Source: Kitasatospora kifunensis
GTDB taxonomy: Bacteria > Actinomycetota > Actinomycetes > Streptomycetales > Streptomycetaceae
Length of the DNA: 64,000 bases
Assembly: GCF_014203855.1 (NCBI RefSeq)
Contig: NZ_JACHJV010000002.1
Coordinates: 496,001 to 560,000 of the forward strand
Direction: 5' to 3'
Shown here piece by piece: positions 41,683-50,177 of this stretch (positions within the stretch are counted from its first letter, which is position 1; every line of letters starts with the position of its first letter). The notes beneath the pieces were generated by a model. The model searched no databases, was not told where the DNA came from, and saw only the letters and a program-made list of their open reading frames with translations. The position numbers were made by a program, and so were the translations under genes.

Positions 41683-42549
41683 TCAGACCTGGTCGGCGTT
41701 GCGGCGACGACGCAGGGCGAAGGCACCACCGACGCTGGCGGCGGCAACCGAGGCCGAGCCGGCCGCGATCTTCGTCGTGTCGCTGCCGGTGGAGGTGCCG
41801 CCAAGGCCGGTGTGCAGGCCGCCGTGCGGGTGGCGATCGACCCTCAGCAGGCCCCGCAGCTCACGGCCCTCGTGGTCGCCCTCACGGTCGCCCTCACGGC
41901 CGCCATCGCGCCCGCCGTCACGTCCGCCGTCACGGCCGCCATCGCGCCCGCCGTCACGGCCGCCATCGCGGCCACCGTCACGGCCGTCGCCCTTGCCGTC
42001 GTTGCCCTTGCCGTTGTTGCCAGTGGCGTTGTTGGCCGTGCCCTCGTTGCCCTTACCCTCGTTGCCCTTGCCGCCCTCGTGGCCACGGCCCTCGTGGTGC
42101 TCACGGTGCTCACGGTGCTCGCAGTATCCACGGATCTCGTAGAGACCGGGGCGGATGTGCTCCGGGAGCCGGAACTCGCCGTGGATCCGCCTGCTGTGGT
42201 GCTCCCGGGAGCCGAGCTGAATCTCGGCGACGAAGTCCCGGTCGTCACGGCGGTCGTCGCGGGCGTTGTTGTCGTCACGGCCGTTGTCGCCGTCACGGTG
42301 GTCGCGGTCGTCGTCGATGCGGTGGACCCAGACACGGGCCCGCCCCTCGTGGCCGCACCGCCGGGTGGACAGGTGCACCCGCTCGCCACGCTCGGCGAGC
42401 CCCGGAAAGACCCTGATGTTCTGCCGACCTTCGCGACCTTCGCGACCTTCGCCGCCATCGCGCCCATCACCTGCGAACGCGGCGCCGGTCGAGAGACCGA
42501 GGGCGGCGACGGTGAGCGTGGCTCCGACGAGAACCCGAGTGGAACGCAT
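41683..42549 (-). CDS. Secreted Arg/Asp/Gly-rich protein, probable sortase-associated surface protein
   Basis: 288 residues from ATG 42549 (CAAGGAGG upstream). Signal peptide MRSTRVLVGATLTVAALGL, cleavage near AFA. A small domain follows (about 35-130), with a pair of Cys and an RRIHGEFRLPEHIRPGLYEIRG strand. The middle is extremely charged: HEGRGHEGG, then GNEGKGNEG, then about seven GRDG/GRDGGRDGG copies from 12-nt repeats. The C-terminus has a hydrophobic stretch and an RRRR tail, like cell-wall sorting signals, but no LPxTG. A plausible class F sortase substrate with an atypical signal. The charge suggests metal or polymer binding (inference). Confidence 0.75.
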   Translation of the reverse strand: MRSTRVLVGATLTVAALGLSTGAAFAGDGRDGGEGREGREGRQNIRVFPGLAERGERVHLSTRRCGHEGRARVWVHRIDDDRDHRDGDNGRDDNNARDDRRDDRDFVAEIQLGSREHHSRRIHGEFRLPEHIRPGLYEIRGYCEHREHREHHEGRGHEGGKGNEGKGNEGTANNATGNNGKGNDGKGDGRDGGRDGGRDGGRDGGRDGGRDGGRDGGREGDREGDHEGRELRGLLRVDRHPHGGLHTGLGGTSTGSDTTKIAAGSASVAAASVGGAFALRRRRNADQV

Positions 42550-43484
42550 GATTCTTCCTCCTTGAGACGCGATGCGGCACATCGGTATGCCGCTGCCAAG
42601 TGGCGGGGCTTCGTGCCTCGATCTCTAGGAGACGGGAGGACCTATCACGGCGCGAGCTGAGCGTGTCCATTCGGTGACGTCCCGTCATGCGCAGATGGGG
42701 TTGGCGGCGGCATTTCCTCAGCTCAGCGACCTGACGGCTCGTCATTCGGTGTCTTTTCGGGATGTGCGCATCCGGGTGAGGGAGCCCTGCGAACGGATGG
42801 GCCGATACGCGGGGGAGTGCCCTCGATCGGACCGGGAACGGGGCTTGTGATGTCCCGTCAGGCACGTCGTGCGCGGCGCGCGGTTCCTTGCGCACGTCCT
42901 AGGGCACTGTGCGGGCGGCATGGGCGGCCTCGGCCGCGATCCGCGCCGGATACCGCCCACTCACGCGGATGCCACGTCCGGGCCGACCCCGCCGCACGTG
43001 CGGCGCCCGCTGTCCACCCACCGCCGGTGCCCGGCCGCGCCAAGGCATTCGCCCGCTCGACCCGCTCCCGCCGGGTTCCGTGGGAGGCGACCTGATCGGC
43101 GGTCAGCACCAGCAGCACGTGTTCCGGCAAGCCCGGACCGGCCCGCCGCGCGGCGTCGAGCAGACGCTGCTTCAGGTGGTCGGACGGCTCCACCGTGGTC
43201 GACCTGGCGCCCGCGACCGCGCCGCGGGTGCCGTGGCGCTGTCGCCGTGGGCAGGAAAGCCAGAAAACCTGCCCTGGAGATGTTGATCTCCTACCCCTGG
43301 GCGCATCAGCTGGGAGGGGCGGCCGCCTGCCGCGCGCCACCGTAGTCGACCGTTGCCGGGGCGGAGCCGGGAGGCGGTGGCGGCAGGAGCTCGTGAGCCG
43401 CAACTTCCGTAGGTCGGAGTCTAGTTGGGGTGAGTCTGGCGCCCTCAGATCCTGCACGCGGGTACGGGTAGAGCGCGGCGGCGC
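42550..43484. other. Long gap; possible remnant coding stretch on the minus strand
   Basis: 935 nt between the surface-protein start and the LysR stop. The minus strand from about 42990 to 43230 reads like coding sequence (HLKQRLLDAARRAGPGLPEH, LLVLTADQVASHG), but has no start, stop or recognised family. It may be a broken gene. Nothing else is supported; the promoter for the surface protein must lie near 42550-42700. Confidence 0.4.
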
Positions 43485-44420
43485 TCAGCGCGGAGTCACC
43501 CAGTTCGGGGTCCAGGTTCCGGCGGCGTCGCGGTCGGGGGTCGTGGCGGCGAGGTGGGCGCGCAGGGTGGCCAGCGCCGGGTGGGGGTTGTCGCGGTGCC
43601 ACAGGAGCGAGTGCGGGTAGACGGGCGTCGGGTCGGTCACCGGGATGCGGCGCAGGCCGTGGTCGGCGGGCCAGATGAGGCGAGTGTGCTCACCCATGAA
43701 GGTGGCCAGGGCCGGCGTGTCGGCGATGGTGTCGAGGAGCGCGTCGGAGCCGAAGTTGGGGCCGGTCGCCTCGATGGTGAGGCCGAACTCGGCGACGAGG
43801 TCGTCGTAGTAGGCGCCCCACTCGGTACCGGGGACGATGCCGGGCATCCAGATCCGGTGCCCGGCGAGCTGAGCGAGGGTCACCGACCGGGCGCCCGCCA
43901 GCGTGTGGGCGGGGCCGGTGAGGAGCTGGAGCGGCTCGTCGATGACCCGGACGGACTCGATGTCCTCGGGAAGGGCCCGGCCGGGCGCGGCGACGGCGCG
44001 GAAGGACGCGTCGATCGCACCGGAGTGGATGGCGGCGACGGCCGTCTCGATGTCGAACAGCATCACCACGTCGAGCTCGGTCTCCGGGTGTGCGCGGTGG
44101 AAGCCGCGCATCAGGCCCGACGCCGCGCCGCGCGAGTTGATCACGTCGACGCGCAGCGGACGGCGGCCGGTGTGCACGGACGCGAGCGCGCGCTCGGCCA
44201 CGCGCAGCAGCTCGCGCGCGTGGGGTAGGAACGCCTGCCCGTCGATGGTGAGCTCGGCGCCGCGCGCGGTGCGGGTGAACAGCCGCACGCCGAGGTTGCG
44301 CTCCAGCGCGGCGATGCGCTTGGAGACGGCCTGCTGGGTGACCGCCAGCTCGGCGGCGGCCTCCTGGAACTGCCCCGCGTCGGCGGCGGCGACGAAGGTC
44401 CGGATGGTGTCGAGGTCCAT
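43485..44420 (-). CDS. LysR-family regulator
   Basis: 311 residues. N-terminal winged HTH (MDLDTIRTFVAAADAGQFQE, AELAVTQQAVSKRIAALERNLG) and the LysR substrate domain. Divergent from an MFS transporter gene. The region between them carries the inverted repeat CACAACC-GTT-GGTTGTG (44437-44453), a likely LysR box. It probably activates or represses the transporter in response to its substrate. Confidence 0.93.
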   Translation of the reverse strand: MDLDTIRTFVAAADAGQFQEAAAELAVTQQAVSKRIAALERNLGVRLFTRTARGAELTIDGQAFLPHARELLRVAERALASVHTGRRPLRVDVINSRGAASGLMRGFHRAHPETELDVVMLFDIETAVAAIHSGAIDASFRAVAAPGRALPEDIESVRVIDEPLQLLTGPAHTLAGARSVTLAQLAGHRIWMPGIVPGTEWGAYYDDLVAEFGLTIEATGPNFGSDALLDTIADTPALATFMGEHTRLIWPADHGLRRIPVTDPTPVYPHSLLWHRDNPHPALATLRAHLAATTPDRDAAGTWTPNWVTPR

Positions 44421-44436
44421 GCCGATACCCTATGGG

Positions 44437-44453
44437 CACAACCGTTGGTTGTG
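44437..44453. promoter_or_regulatory. Likely LysR operator
   Basis: Perfect 7-nt arms CACAACC (44437-44443) and GGTTGTG (44447-44453) with a 3-nt spacer, 17 nt upstream of the LysR start and in the divergent region facing the MFS gene. Confidence 0.6.
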
Positions 44454-44553
44454 GCTGGCGGTCCTGCGGTTGTTTGATCCCCGGTTATGGTGCTCGCTTT
44501 AATGCTTCCGATCGCGGATCGGTTGTGCGGGCGAGTGGCGAGGGGCGTCGGAC

Positions 44554-45822
44554 ATGAGGAGCGGGCACCGGTTGAAACATCTGCTCGGGCAGCGGCTGGG
44601 GCGGCGGTTCGGGTGGCTCTGGGGCGCGTACGCGACCAGCGCGCTCGGCACGTGGCTCGCCTTCGGTGCGTTCCCGCTCATCGCCATCCGGGTGCTGCAC
44701 GCCGGCGCGGCCGAGGTCGCCGCGCTCTCCTCCGTGGGGGCCGCGGTCGGCGCGGCTGTGGCGGTGCCACTCGGCCCGTGGATGGAGTTCCGCCGCAAGC
44801 GGCCGGTGCTGATCGCCATGGACCTGGTGCGGTTCGCGGCGCTGCTGACGATCCCCGCCGCGTTCGCGCTCGGCGTGCTCACCTTCGTTCAGCTCCTGCT
44901 GGTCTCGGTCGTCGTCGCGGCGGGCGACATCACCTTCCGCGCCGCCTCCGGCGCGCACCTCAAGACGCTGCTGCCGGCCGAGGACCTGCTCGTCGCCAAC
45001 GCCCGATTCGAGTCCACGGCCTGGACGACCACGATCATCGGACCGCCGCTGGGCGGCGCCGCGATCGGGCTCCTCGGTCCGGTGGCGACGGTGGTGGCCG
45101 ATGCGGTCAGCTACCTGCTCTCGGCCCTGGGCATCCGCGCGATCGGCGGGCACGAGCCGGTGCCCGAGCGCCGGGAGGCCGCGCGCCTGCGGGCCGGGGA
45201 CCTGCTGGACGGCTGGCGGTACATCCTCGCCGACGCGACGCTGCGCCCGCTGTTCTTCAACACCGCCTGTTTCAATGGCCTGTTGATGGCCACCGAGCCA
45301 CTGCTGGCCGTCCTGATGCTCGGCCGACTCGGGTTCACGCCCTGGCAGTACGGCCTCGCCTTCGCCGCGCCCTCGATCGGTGGTCTGCTCGGTTCGCGGC
45401 TGGCCCGCCCCCTGGCCAGCCGGTTCGGGCAGCGCCAGGTCATGGTCGTGGCCGGGGCGCTGCGCGCGATCTGGCCCGTCGGCCTGGCCTTCCTGGGGCC
45501 GGGCACCGGCGGGCTGCTGCTGGTGATGGGCGTCGAACTCGGGATCATCTTCTGCTGCGGGGTCTTCAACCCCCTCTACGCCACCTACCGCCTCGAGCGC
45601 ACCGCGACCGACCGGGTCGCCCGCACCCTGTCCGCCTGGACGGTGACGACCAAGGCCTCCATTGCGCTCCTGACGGCCCTCTGGGGCGTACTGGGCGCCC
45701 TGCTCGGCCCGCGTACCGCCATCGGCCTGGCCGGCGTGCTCCTGCTGGCGACCCCGTTGCTGCTGCCCCGCCGCGCGGCAGCGGAGCTCTGCGAGCCGCA
45801 GCCGGCACCTAGCCGCGCCTGA
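44554..45822 (+). CDS. MFS transporter (MFS_3/EntS-like)
   Basis: 422 residues with about 12 membrane segments; PWMEFRRKRPVLIAMDLVRF in the first cytosolic loop and the second half around GSRLARPLASRFGQRQVM match MFS exporters of the EntS/multidrug type. Divergent from the LysR gene, so it is probably LysR-controlled. Export of a toxic compound or siderophore is plausible. Confidence 0.9.
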   Translation: MRSGHRLKHLLGQRLGRRFGWLWGAYATSALGTWLAFGAFPLIAIRVLHAGAAEVAALSSVGAAVGAAVAVPLGPWMEFRRKRPVLIAMDLVRFAALLTIPAAFALGVLTFVQLLLVSVVVAAGDITFRAASGAHLKTLLPAEDLLVANARFESTAWTTTIIGPPLGGAAIGLLGPVATVVADAVSYLLSALGIRAIGGHEPVPERREAARLRAGDLLDGWRYILADATLRPLFFNTACFNGLLMATEPLLAVLMLGRLGFTPWQYGLAFAAPSIGGLLGSRLARPLASRFGQRQVMVVAGALRAIWPVGLAFLGPGTGGLLLVMGVELGIIFCCGVFNPLYATYRLERTATDRVARTLSAWTVTTKASIALLTALWGVLGALLGPRTAIGLAGVLLLATPLLLPRRAAAELCEPQPAPSRA

Positions 45823-45848
45823 CGGGCCGTCACAGTAGTGAATCTCCC

Positions 45849-46088
45849 GTGCCGCGCTCGCCATGGCCCTGCACGTGGCTGCCCAAGAAAGATCATTTCG
45901 GTATCAGGCAGAACGGCCGCCTCGTCCCGCTCTACCAGCGGCTCGGCTGGCGGACCCTTGAGCAGGACGTCCACGTCGAACAGCCCGAGGGGGTCGTGAT
46001 CATGCCGCTGCGGACCATGTGGACGCCACTGCGCGACGGCGCGAACTGGCCCGCCGGCGAGGTCCGCCTGCTCTCGCTCCCGATGTGA
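45849..46088 (+). pseudogene. C-terminal remnant of a GNAT acetyltransferase
   Basis: Only the C-terminal half of a GNAT fold is left: PLYQRLGWRTLEQDVHV, then VVIMPLRTMWTPLRDG and WPAGEVRLLSLP at the end, the typical last strand and loop of streptomycete GNAT proteins. The acetyl-CoA binding loop is absent and the first 20 residues do not fit. Degraded gene, between the MFS gene and a convergent secreted-protein gene, and followed by a strong terminator. Confidence 0.75.
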
Positions 46089-46143
46089 CCGATGGCTTCG
46101 GTGATTCCCGCCGTACTGGGTGCCCGTACGCCGTCGTGACGCC

Positions 46144-46186
46144 GCTGTACTGCGCCCTCCGGAACCCCCGGAGGGCGCAGTACAGC
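46144..46186. terminator. Strong bidirectional terminator hairpin
   Basis: 19-bp perfect stem: 46144-46162 (GCTGTACTGCGCCCTCCGG) with 46168-46186; 5-nt loop AACCC. Between convergent genes (GNAT remnant and secreted protein). Confidence 0.85.
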
Positions 46187-46199
46187 CCGCGCCTGTAGG

Positions 46200-47993
46200 T
46201 CAGGCCCAGAGCTTCTCGTCCAGCGAGCCGTCCGTGCCGACCGCGAACAGGTCGATCAGGTTGGGGCCGGGGGAGATCGCCGTGGTGTTGGACGCCAGCG
46301 CGCCGCCCTGGGACGACCAGGCGCCCCAACTACCGTTGCTGTAGAGGCTGTTCCAGATCGCGCCGTCCTTGCCGCGGACGTAGACCTCGACGTCGTCGGC
46401 GTTCGGTTGCCAGAGCGAGGCCGCCGGCGAGCTACCGGGCGCGATACCGACGGGCAGGGCCGGCAGGTCGGGGGACCAACTGGTCCAACCGGTGCCCGGG
46501 GTCCAGTACTTGTGCCAGATGTTGTTGTTCGTGCCGAGGCCGACGAGGTCGATCCGGCCGTTGTTGGGGGAGGTCGCCGCCGGGTCGGAGATGATCTTCG
46601 CGCCGAGGCTCTCCCAGGTGCTCCAGCCGTTGCTGTAGTCCAGGTGCCAGATCGCGTTGTCCTTGCCGCGGACGAACAGGTCGAGGCGTCCGGTGCCCCA
46701 GGACGTCACGGTCGGCGTGGCGCCGGAGGCCAGTCCGGGCGGCGGGGTGGCGAAGTCGACGTTCCAACTGCCCCAGCCGCCCGGGTTGTTCCAGTAGCGG
46801 TGCCAGATCTTGCCGTCCGTGCCCACGCCGAACAGGTCGAGCCGGGACGAGTCCCAGGAGACCGCGGCGGGGTTGGAGACGAAGTTCCCGCCCATCGATT
46901 CCCAGGGGTACCAGCCCGCGCCGGTGGTGTCGTACGGCTGGTGCCAGATGGCCCCGTCCTTGCCGCGGACGAACATGTCCAGGCGCCTGGGCCCCCACGA
47001 GGAGACCACCGGGGAGGCTCCGGCGGCGATGCCCGGTGCCGGCGTGGTGCGCTGCTGCCAGGTGGACCAGGAACCCGAACCCATGCTGCAGCCACCGGAG
47101 TTGTTGCTCCACAGCGGCTGCATGGCGAAGGTGTTGCCGGAGAGGTTGGTGTCCCCGATGTTCACCCAGGCGCACTTGTCGGCGATCTCCGCGCCGGTGC
47201 CGGTGTCCCGCCAGCCGTTGCTCAGGGGGTCGGTGATGGTCTCGGCCATCTCGTGCCCCGCGACGATGCTGACGCCGTCCAGGGTGCCGCCGGAGCCGTT
47301 GGCGCTGCCCGCCCCGCAGGAGCCGGCCGCGTCCGGCATGTACGGCAGGTCGGTGTAGGTGATGCTGGGCATCGCCGCGACCGCGCCGTGGTAGCCGCAG
47401 TAGCTGCTGCCGAAGCCCGCCGTCGAATGGCCGGTCGGCGTCGCCACGATGATCTGGGTGTTCACCGAGGCGGCGGCGCCGAAGTGCTGCGCGGCGCTGA
47501 CGGCCTCGGCCTGGATCTGCGCATCGGTCGGCACCGCCGGGACCGGCGCCGGGTCCGACCAGGTGCCGGCCAGCAGGTTGGGGGAGGAGTCGGCGCCGTA
47601 CTGCTGGACGGTGGCCAGCCAGGGCGAGGCGCCGACCGAGGAGTAGAACTGGTTGAGATAGGGCGCCACGCCCGCCGGGTCGGAGGTCCAACCCCAGTAG
47701 TCGACATAGATCTGGGGCGCGGTCTGGACCGGCCCGCCGCCGTTGACCAGCGGTCCGCCGGCGGGCGCGGCGGGTTCCGCTTCGCCCACGTCGCCCACGT
47801 TGTGGGCGTCGCGCGGGGCTGCCAGGTGGAGGCGGGCGCCGGCCGGGGCGGCTGCCACCGAGGCGGCGGACGGCGCCACAGGTGCTCCGGGGGCCGTGGC
47901 TGCCGCGGCGGCAGCAGCCGTCGGCACCAGGCCGAGGGCCGGCAGCGCCGCCGCGAGCGTCAGGGCAAGCGCTGTCGATTTCCTTGTTGTCAC
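46200..47993 (-). CDS. Large secreted protein: Phi_1/EXORDIUM-like domain plus beta-propeller-type repeats
   Basis: 597 residues from GTG 47993. Export signal in the first 30 residues. Residues about 80-300 resemble the EXORDIUM/Phi_1-type domain: APQIYVDYWG, SYCGYHG and GHEMAETITDP (His247, Glu248, Glu251; an HExxE pattern that may bind metal). The C-terminal half carries repeats of the PLL/lectin-propeller kind, such as RLDMFVRGKDGAIWH, RLDLFGVGTDGKIWH and RLDLFVRGKDNAIWH. The architecture suggests a secreted hydrolase or adhesin that binds sugars via the propeller. It has a strong hairpin upstream (48069-48110), and its downstream neighbour is convergent. Confidence 0.75.
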   Translation of the reverse strand: MTTRKSTALALTLAAALPALGLVPTAAAAAAATAPGAPVAPSAASVAAAPAGARLHLAAPRDAHNVGDVGEAEPAAPAGGPLVNGGGPVQTAPQIYVDYWGWTSDPAGVAPYLNQFYSSVGASPWLATVQQYGADSSPNLLAGTWSDPAPVPAVPTDAQIQAEAVSAAQHFGAAASVNTQIIVATPTGHSTAGFGSSYCGYHGAVAAMPSITYTDLPYMPDAAGSCGAGSANGSGGTLDGVSIVAGHEMAETITDPLSNGWRDTGTGAEIADKCAWVNIGDTNLSGNTFAMQPLWSNNSGGCSMGSGSWSTWQQRTTPAPGIAAGASPVVSSWGPRRLDMFVRGKDGAIWHQPYDTTGAGWYPWESMGGNFVSNPAAVSWDSSRLDLFGVGTDGKIWHRYWNNPGGWGSWNVDFATPPPGLASGATPTVTSWGTGRLDLFVRGKDNAIWHLDYSNGWSTWESLGAKIISDPAATSPNNGRIDLVGLGTNNNIWHKYWTPGTGWTSWSPDLPALPVGIAPGSSPAASLWQPNADDVEVYVRGKDGAIWNSLYSNGSWGAWSSQGGALASNTTAISPGPNLIDLFAVGTDGSLDEKLWA

Positions 47994-48068
47994 TGGTAGT
48001 TCACCATTCTTGCCGCTGCTGATGGCAGCGGCCGGTCGGACGAGGTGGAGGTCCCGAGTGGAGCCGGG

Positions 48069-48110
48069 CACTTTCCGGTGGCAGGACTGGGCTCCTGCCA
48101 CCGGAAAGTG
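48069..48110 (-). terminator. Strong hairpin between GNAT and large secreted-protein genes
   Basis: 18-bp perfect stem: 48069-48086 (CACTTTCCGGTGGCAGGA) with 48093-48110, 6-nt loop. Both neighbours are on the minus strand; it lies 134 nt after the GNAT stop and 76 nt before the secreted-protein start, so it probably terminates the GNAT transcript. Confidence 0.75.
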
Positions 48111-48243
48111 ATCCCGCATAACCACTACGGCTGCACCCGCCCGCCCGGCTCAGCCGGGAACCGGCCAGTTCGCCTTCGGCTACCAGTGGGCACTCTGACG
48201 GTCACTCAGCCTGACGTCTCACCTCGGGTCACCCGTCGTGACC

Positions 48244-48783
48244 TCAACTGGACGGCGTGACCGGGGACCGCAGGCCGAGCCACTGCTCGGCATCCCAGGC
48301 GTGGTACCGCTCCACCTCGGTGAACCCCAGCTTTGCCGCGAGACGCATCGAGCCGACGTTGGCGCTCTGGGTGGCGAGCACCACCGGCTCACCGGGAAGG
48401 ACGCCGTCGAACCAGTCGAGTGCCGCCGCGCACGACTCGGCGGCGTACCCGAATCCCCACGCCCGTGGCAGGAACAGGTAGCCGAGATCGGCCTTCCCCG
48501 CAGCAGCGGGGCGATGCTGCTCCGATGCCCTCCTGAGCAGGATCTGGCCGATCATCACCCCGTCGAGCTCGACGACGAAACTCCCCGGCCACCGCTCGGG
48601 CACCTCGGGCATCTCGCGCTCAAGCTCGTCAAGCGGCCGGGGGCCGCCGAGGTAGGTGTGCACCTCCGGCGAGGCGAGCAGCTCGATGAACGCCGCACGG
48701 TCCCGGGCCTCGGGCTCGCGGAGCACGAGCCGCTCGGTCCTGATCGGCTCAGGCGGCCACGTTATGGGTCCTAGATCATTCAT
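48244..48783 (-). CDS. GNAT N-acetyltransferase, RimJ/RimL-like
   Basis: 179 residues. Opening IRTERLVLREPEARDRAAFI and the acetyl-CoA-binding region ADLGYLFLPRAWGFGYAAE, then NVGSMRLAAKLGFTEVERY, are typical of RimJ/RimL-like GNAT acetyltransferases. Acetylates an amino group on a protein or small molecule; the substrate is unknown. The gap upstream (48784-48926) is unusually AT-rich for this window and probably carries its promoter. Confidence 0.9.
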   Translation of the reverse strand: MNDLGPITWPPEPIRTERLVLREPEARDRAAFIELLASPEVHTYLGGPRPLDELEREMPEVPERWPGSFVVELDGVMIGQILLRRASEQHRPAAAGKADLGYLFLPRAWGFGYAAESCAAALDWFDGVLPGEPVVLATQSANVGSMRLAAKLGFTEVERYHAWDAEQWLGLRSPVTPSS

Positions 48784-48926
48784 CCGCGCACTCTAACAGG
48801 CAGTCAAACCAACCAAATGGGAAGCGCTTAGCTTGCCTTCAACCCCACCAAGACAAGGGGGAAGGAGTCCTCAGGGGCCGCTTCGGATGGCCGTTCGCAG
48901 AGCCGGACATCCGATCTATCGAGGTG

Positions 48927-49703
48927 CTACTGCTCGTGACGCCGACGCGCGAGATGGACGGTGATGTCGGCGGCGATCTCCACCGTCTCAGGAAGAACCC
49001 GCATGATCTGGCCGAACACCTGCTCCTGCTCCGATGCCGGCAGTACGAGATAGGCCGAGATGGTCGAGAGATGGCCGACGTAGTCGCGAGCACTCATCGT
49101 CAAGCGCCGTTCGACAACGGACTGTTGAACATCGGTGAACCACTCGGACCGTTGGAGCTCGGTGCCCGGCCACTGCATGTCATGCCCCGGAGGCGTCCCG
49201 TCCGGGGAGGGAATGTCGTCGCTCTCCAGGAACGGCGCCCGTGCCGTGCGAACAGCTTCCCTCACAGCCGGGTCAGCCAGCTCCACCGGCCCGCCGAAGG
49301 AGGCGAACACACCACCCGGCTCCAGCAGCGCCGCCATGCGTGACCACCGGCCCTCCGGGTTCGTCCAGTGCAGCGATGCTGCCGCGTAGACCAGCCCGTA
49401 CCTTTCGCCAAGTCGCAAGTCCTCAAACGTGGCTTGCACCGTCGTGACGCCTGCCGGCACCTGCTTGCACAGCTCGGCGAGCATGGCCCCGTCGGGCTCG
49501 GACGCGGCGACCGTGACCCCCCGTTGAGCGAACAGGCGGGTCGCCTTGCCGGTCCCGGCGCCAATCTCGAGGGCGGTCCGAACCGGATGACCCGCGTACG
49601 CCATCACCAGGTCGAAAAGCTCCACGGGATACCCCGGCCGGAACCGTTCGTATGCTTCCGCCATTACTCCGAAACTCAGTGCGCGCCTGGACATGCCGTG
49701 CAT
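48927..49703 (-). CDS. SAM-dependent methyltransferase
   Basis: 258 residues (an internal Met at 49694 is an equally plausible start). Class I SAM fold: AEAYERFRPGYPVELF near the start, motif I ALEIGAGTGKATRLFA, motif II-like EPDGAML, then VYAAASLHWTNPEGRW and LEPGGVFASFGGP. Closest to the UbiE/class-11 type methyltransferases. Substrate unknown; stands alone. Confidence 0.9.
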   Translation of the reverse strand: MHGMSRRALSFGVMAEAYERFRPGYPVELFDLVMAYAGHPVRTALEIGAGTGKATRLFAQRGVTVAASEPDGAMLAELCKQVPAGVTTVQATFEDLRLGERYGLVYAAASLHWTNPEGRWSRMAALLEPGGVFASFGGPVELADPAVREAVRTARAPFLESDDIPSPDGTPPGHDMQWPGTELQRSEWFTDVQQSVVERRLTMSARDYVGHLSTISAYLVLPASEQEQVFGQIMRVLPETVEIAADITVHLARRRHEQ

Positions 49704-49967
49704 CCTGACACGAGCCGCGCCGTCAGCGCTTGGTCTTTTCGCGCAACCTACGGGGGCGTGATGATCGCGATCAGCCGCTCGGGGGGCGTCCCGGCACGGG
49801 CGCCGGCCCGTAGCCGCCCCTACCCGCGGGCGGCCCGGTCAGCTGGTCACGGGCCACCGGCGTTCCTCGGCAGCCACTCTCCGTGAACCCGCTGGCGGAC
49901 CAGTACCGGCCGCGCGGCCGCTCGGGGGGCGGTAGGACGGACGTAGCCGTGCTGGGAGGAGAGACCC

Positions 49968-50177
49968 GTGAAGATCGTCGTCGACCTCAACCGCTGTCAG
50001 GCCTATGCACAGTGCGCGTTCCTTGCCCCACAGGTGTTCGAGCTGCATGGCGAGGAGGCTCTGCTGTACACCCCACAGGCCCCCGAGCACCAGCGCGACC
50101 AGGTCCAGCGGGCCGCCGCGGCCTGCCCGGTGCAGGCCATCCTGGTCGAGGAGGAGGGTGGACCTGATGTCCGATGA
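49968..50177 (+). CDS. Small [3Fe-4S] ferredoxin
   Basis: 69 residues from GTG 49968 (GGGAGGAGAG upstream). Cys10, Cys16 and Cys53 follow the same three-Cys pattern as the ferredoxin at 20881. It overlaps the reductase gene (50167) by 11 nt, so it is translationally coupled. First gene of a ferredoxin, reductase and P450 operon; it supplies electrons to the P450 at 51675. Confidence 0.93.
   Translation: MKIVVDLNRCQAYAQCAFLAPQVFELHGEEALLYTPQAPEHQRDQVQRAAAACPVQAILVEEEGGPDVR

Noticed and set aside
41653..42660. Plus-strand frame opposite the GRDG-repeat surface protein
   Set aside because: Val/Ala-repeat text that arises from reading the repeat on the wrong strand; the minus strand has signal peptide and ribosome site.
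49774..49931. Direct repeat GCCGCTCGGGGGGCG at 49774-49788 and 49917-49931 as attachment sites
   Set aside because: The 128 nt between the copies contain no integrase or cargo; probably a chance GC-rich duplication.
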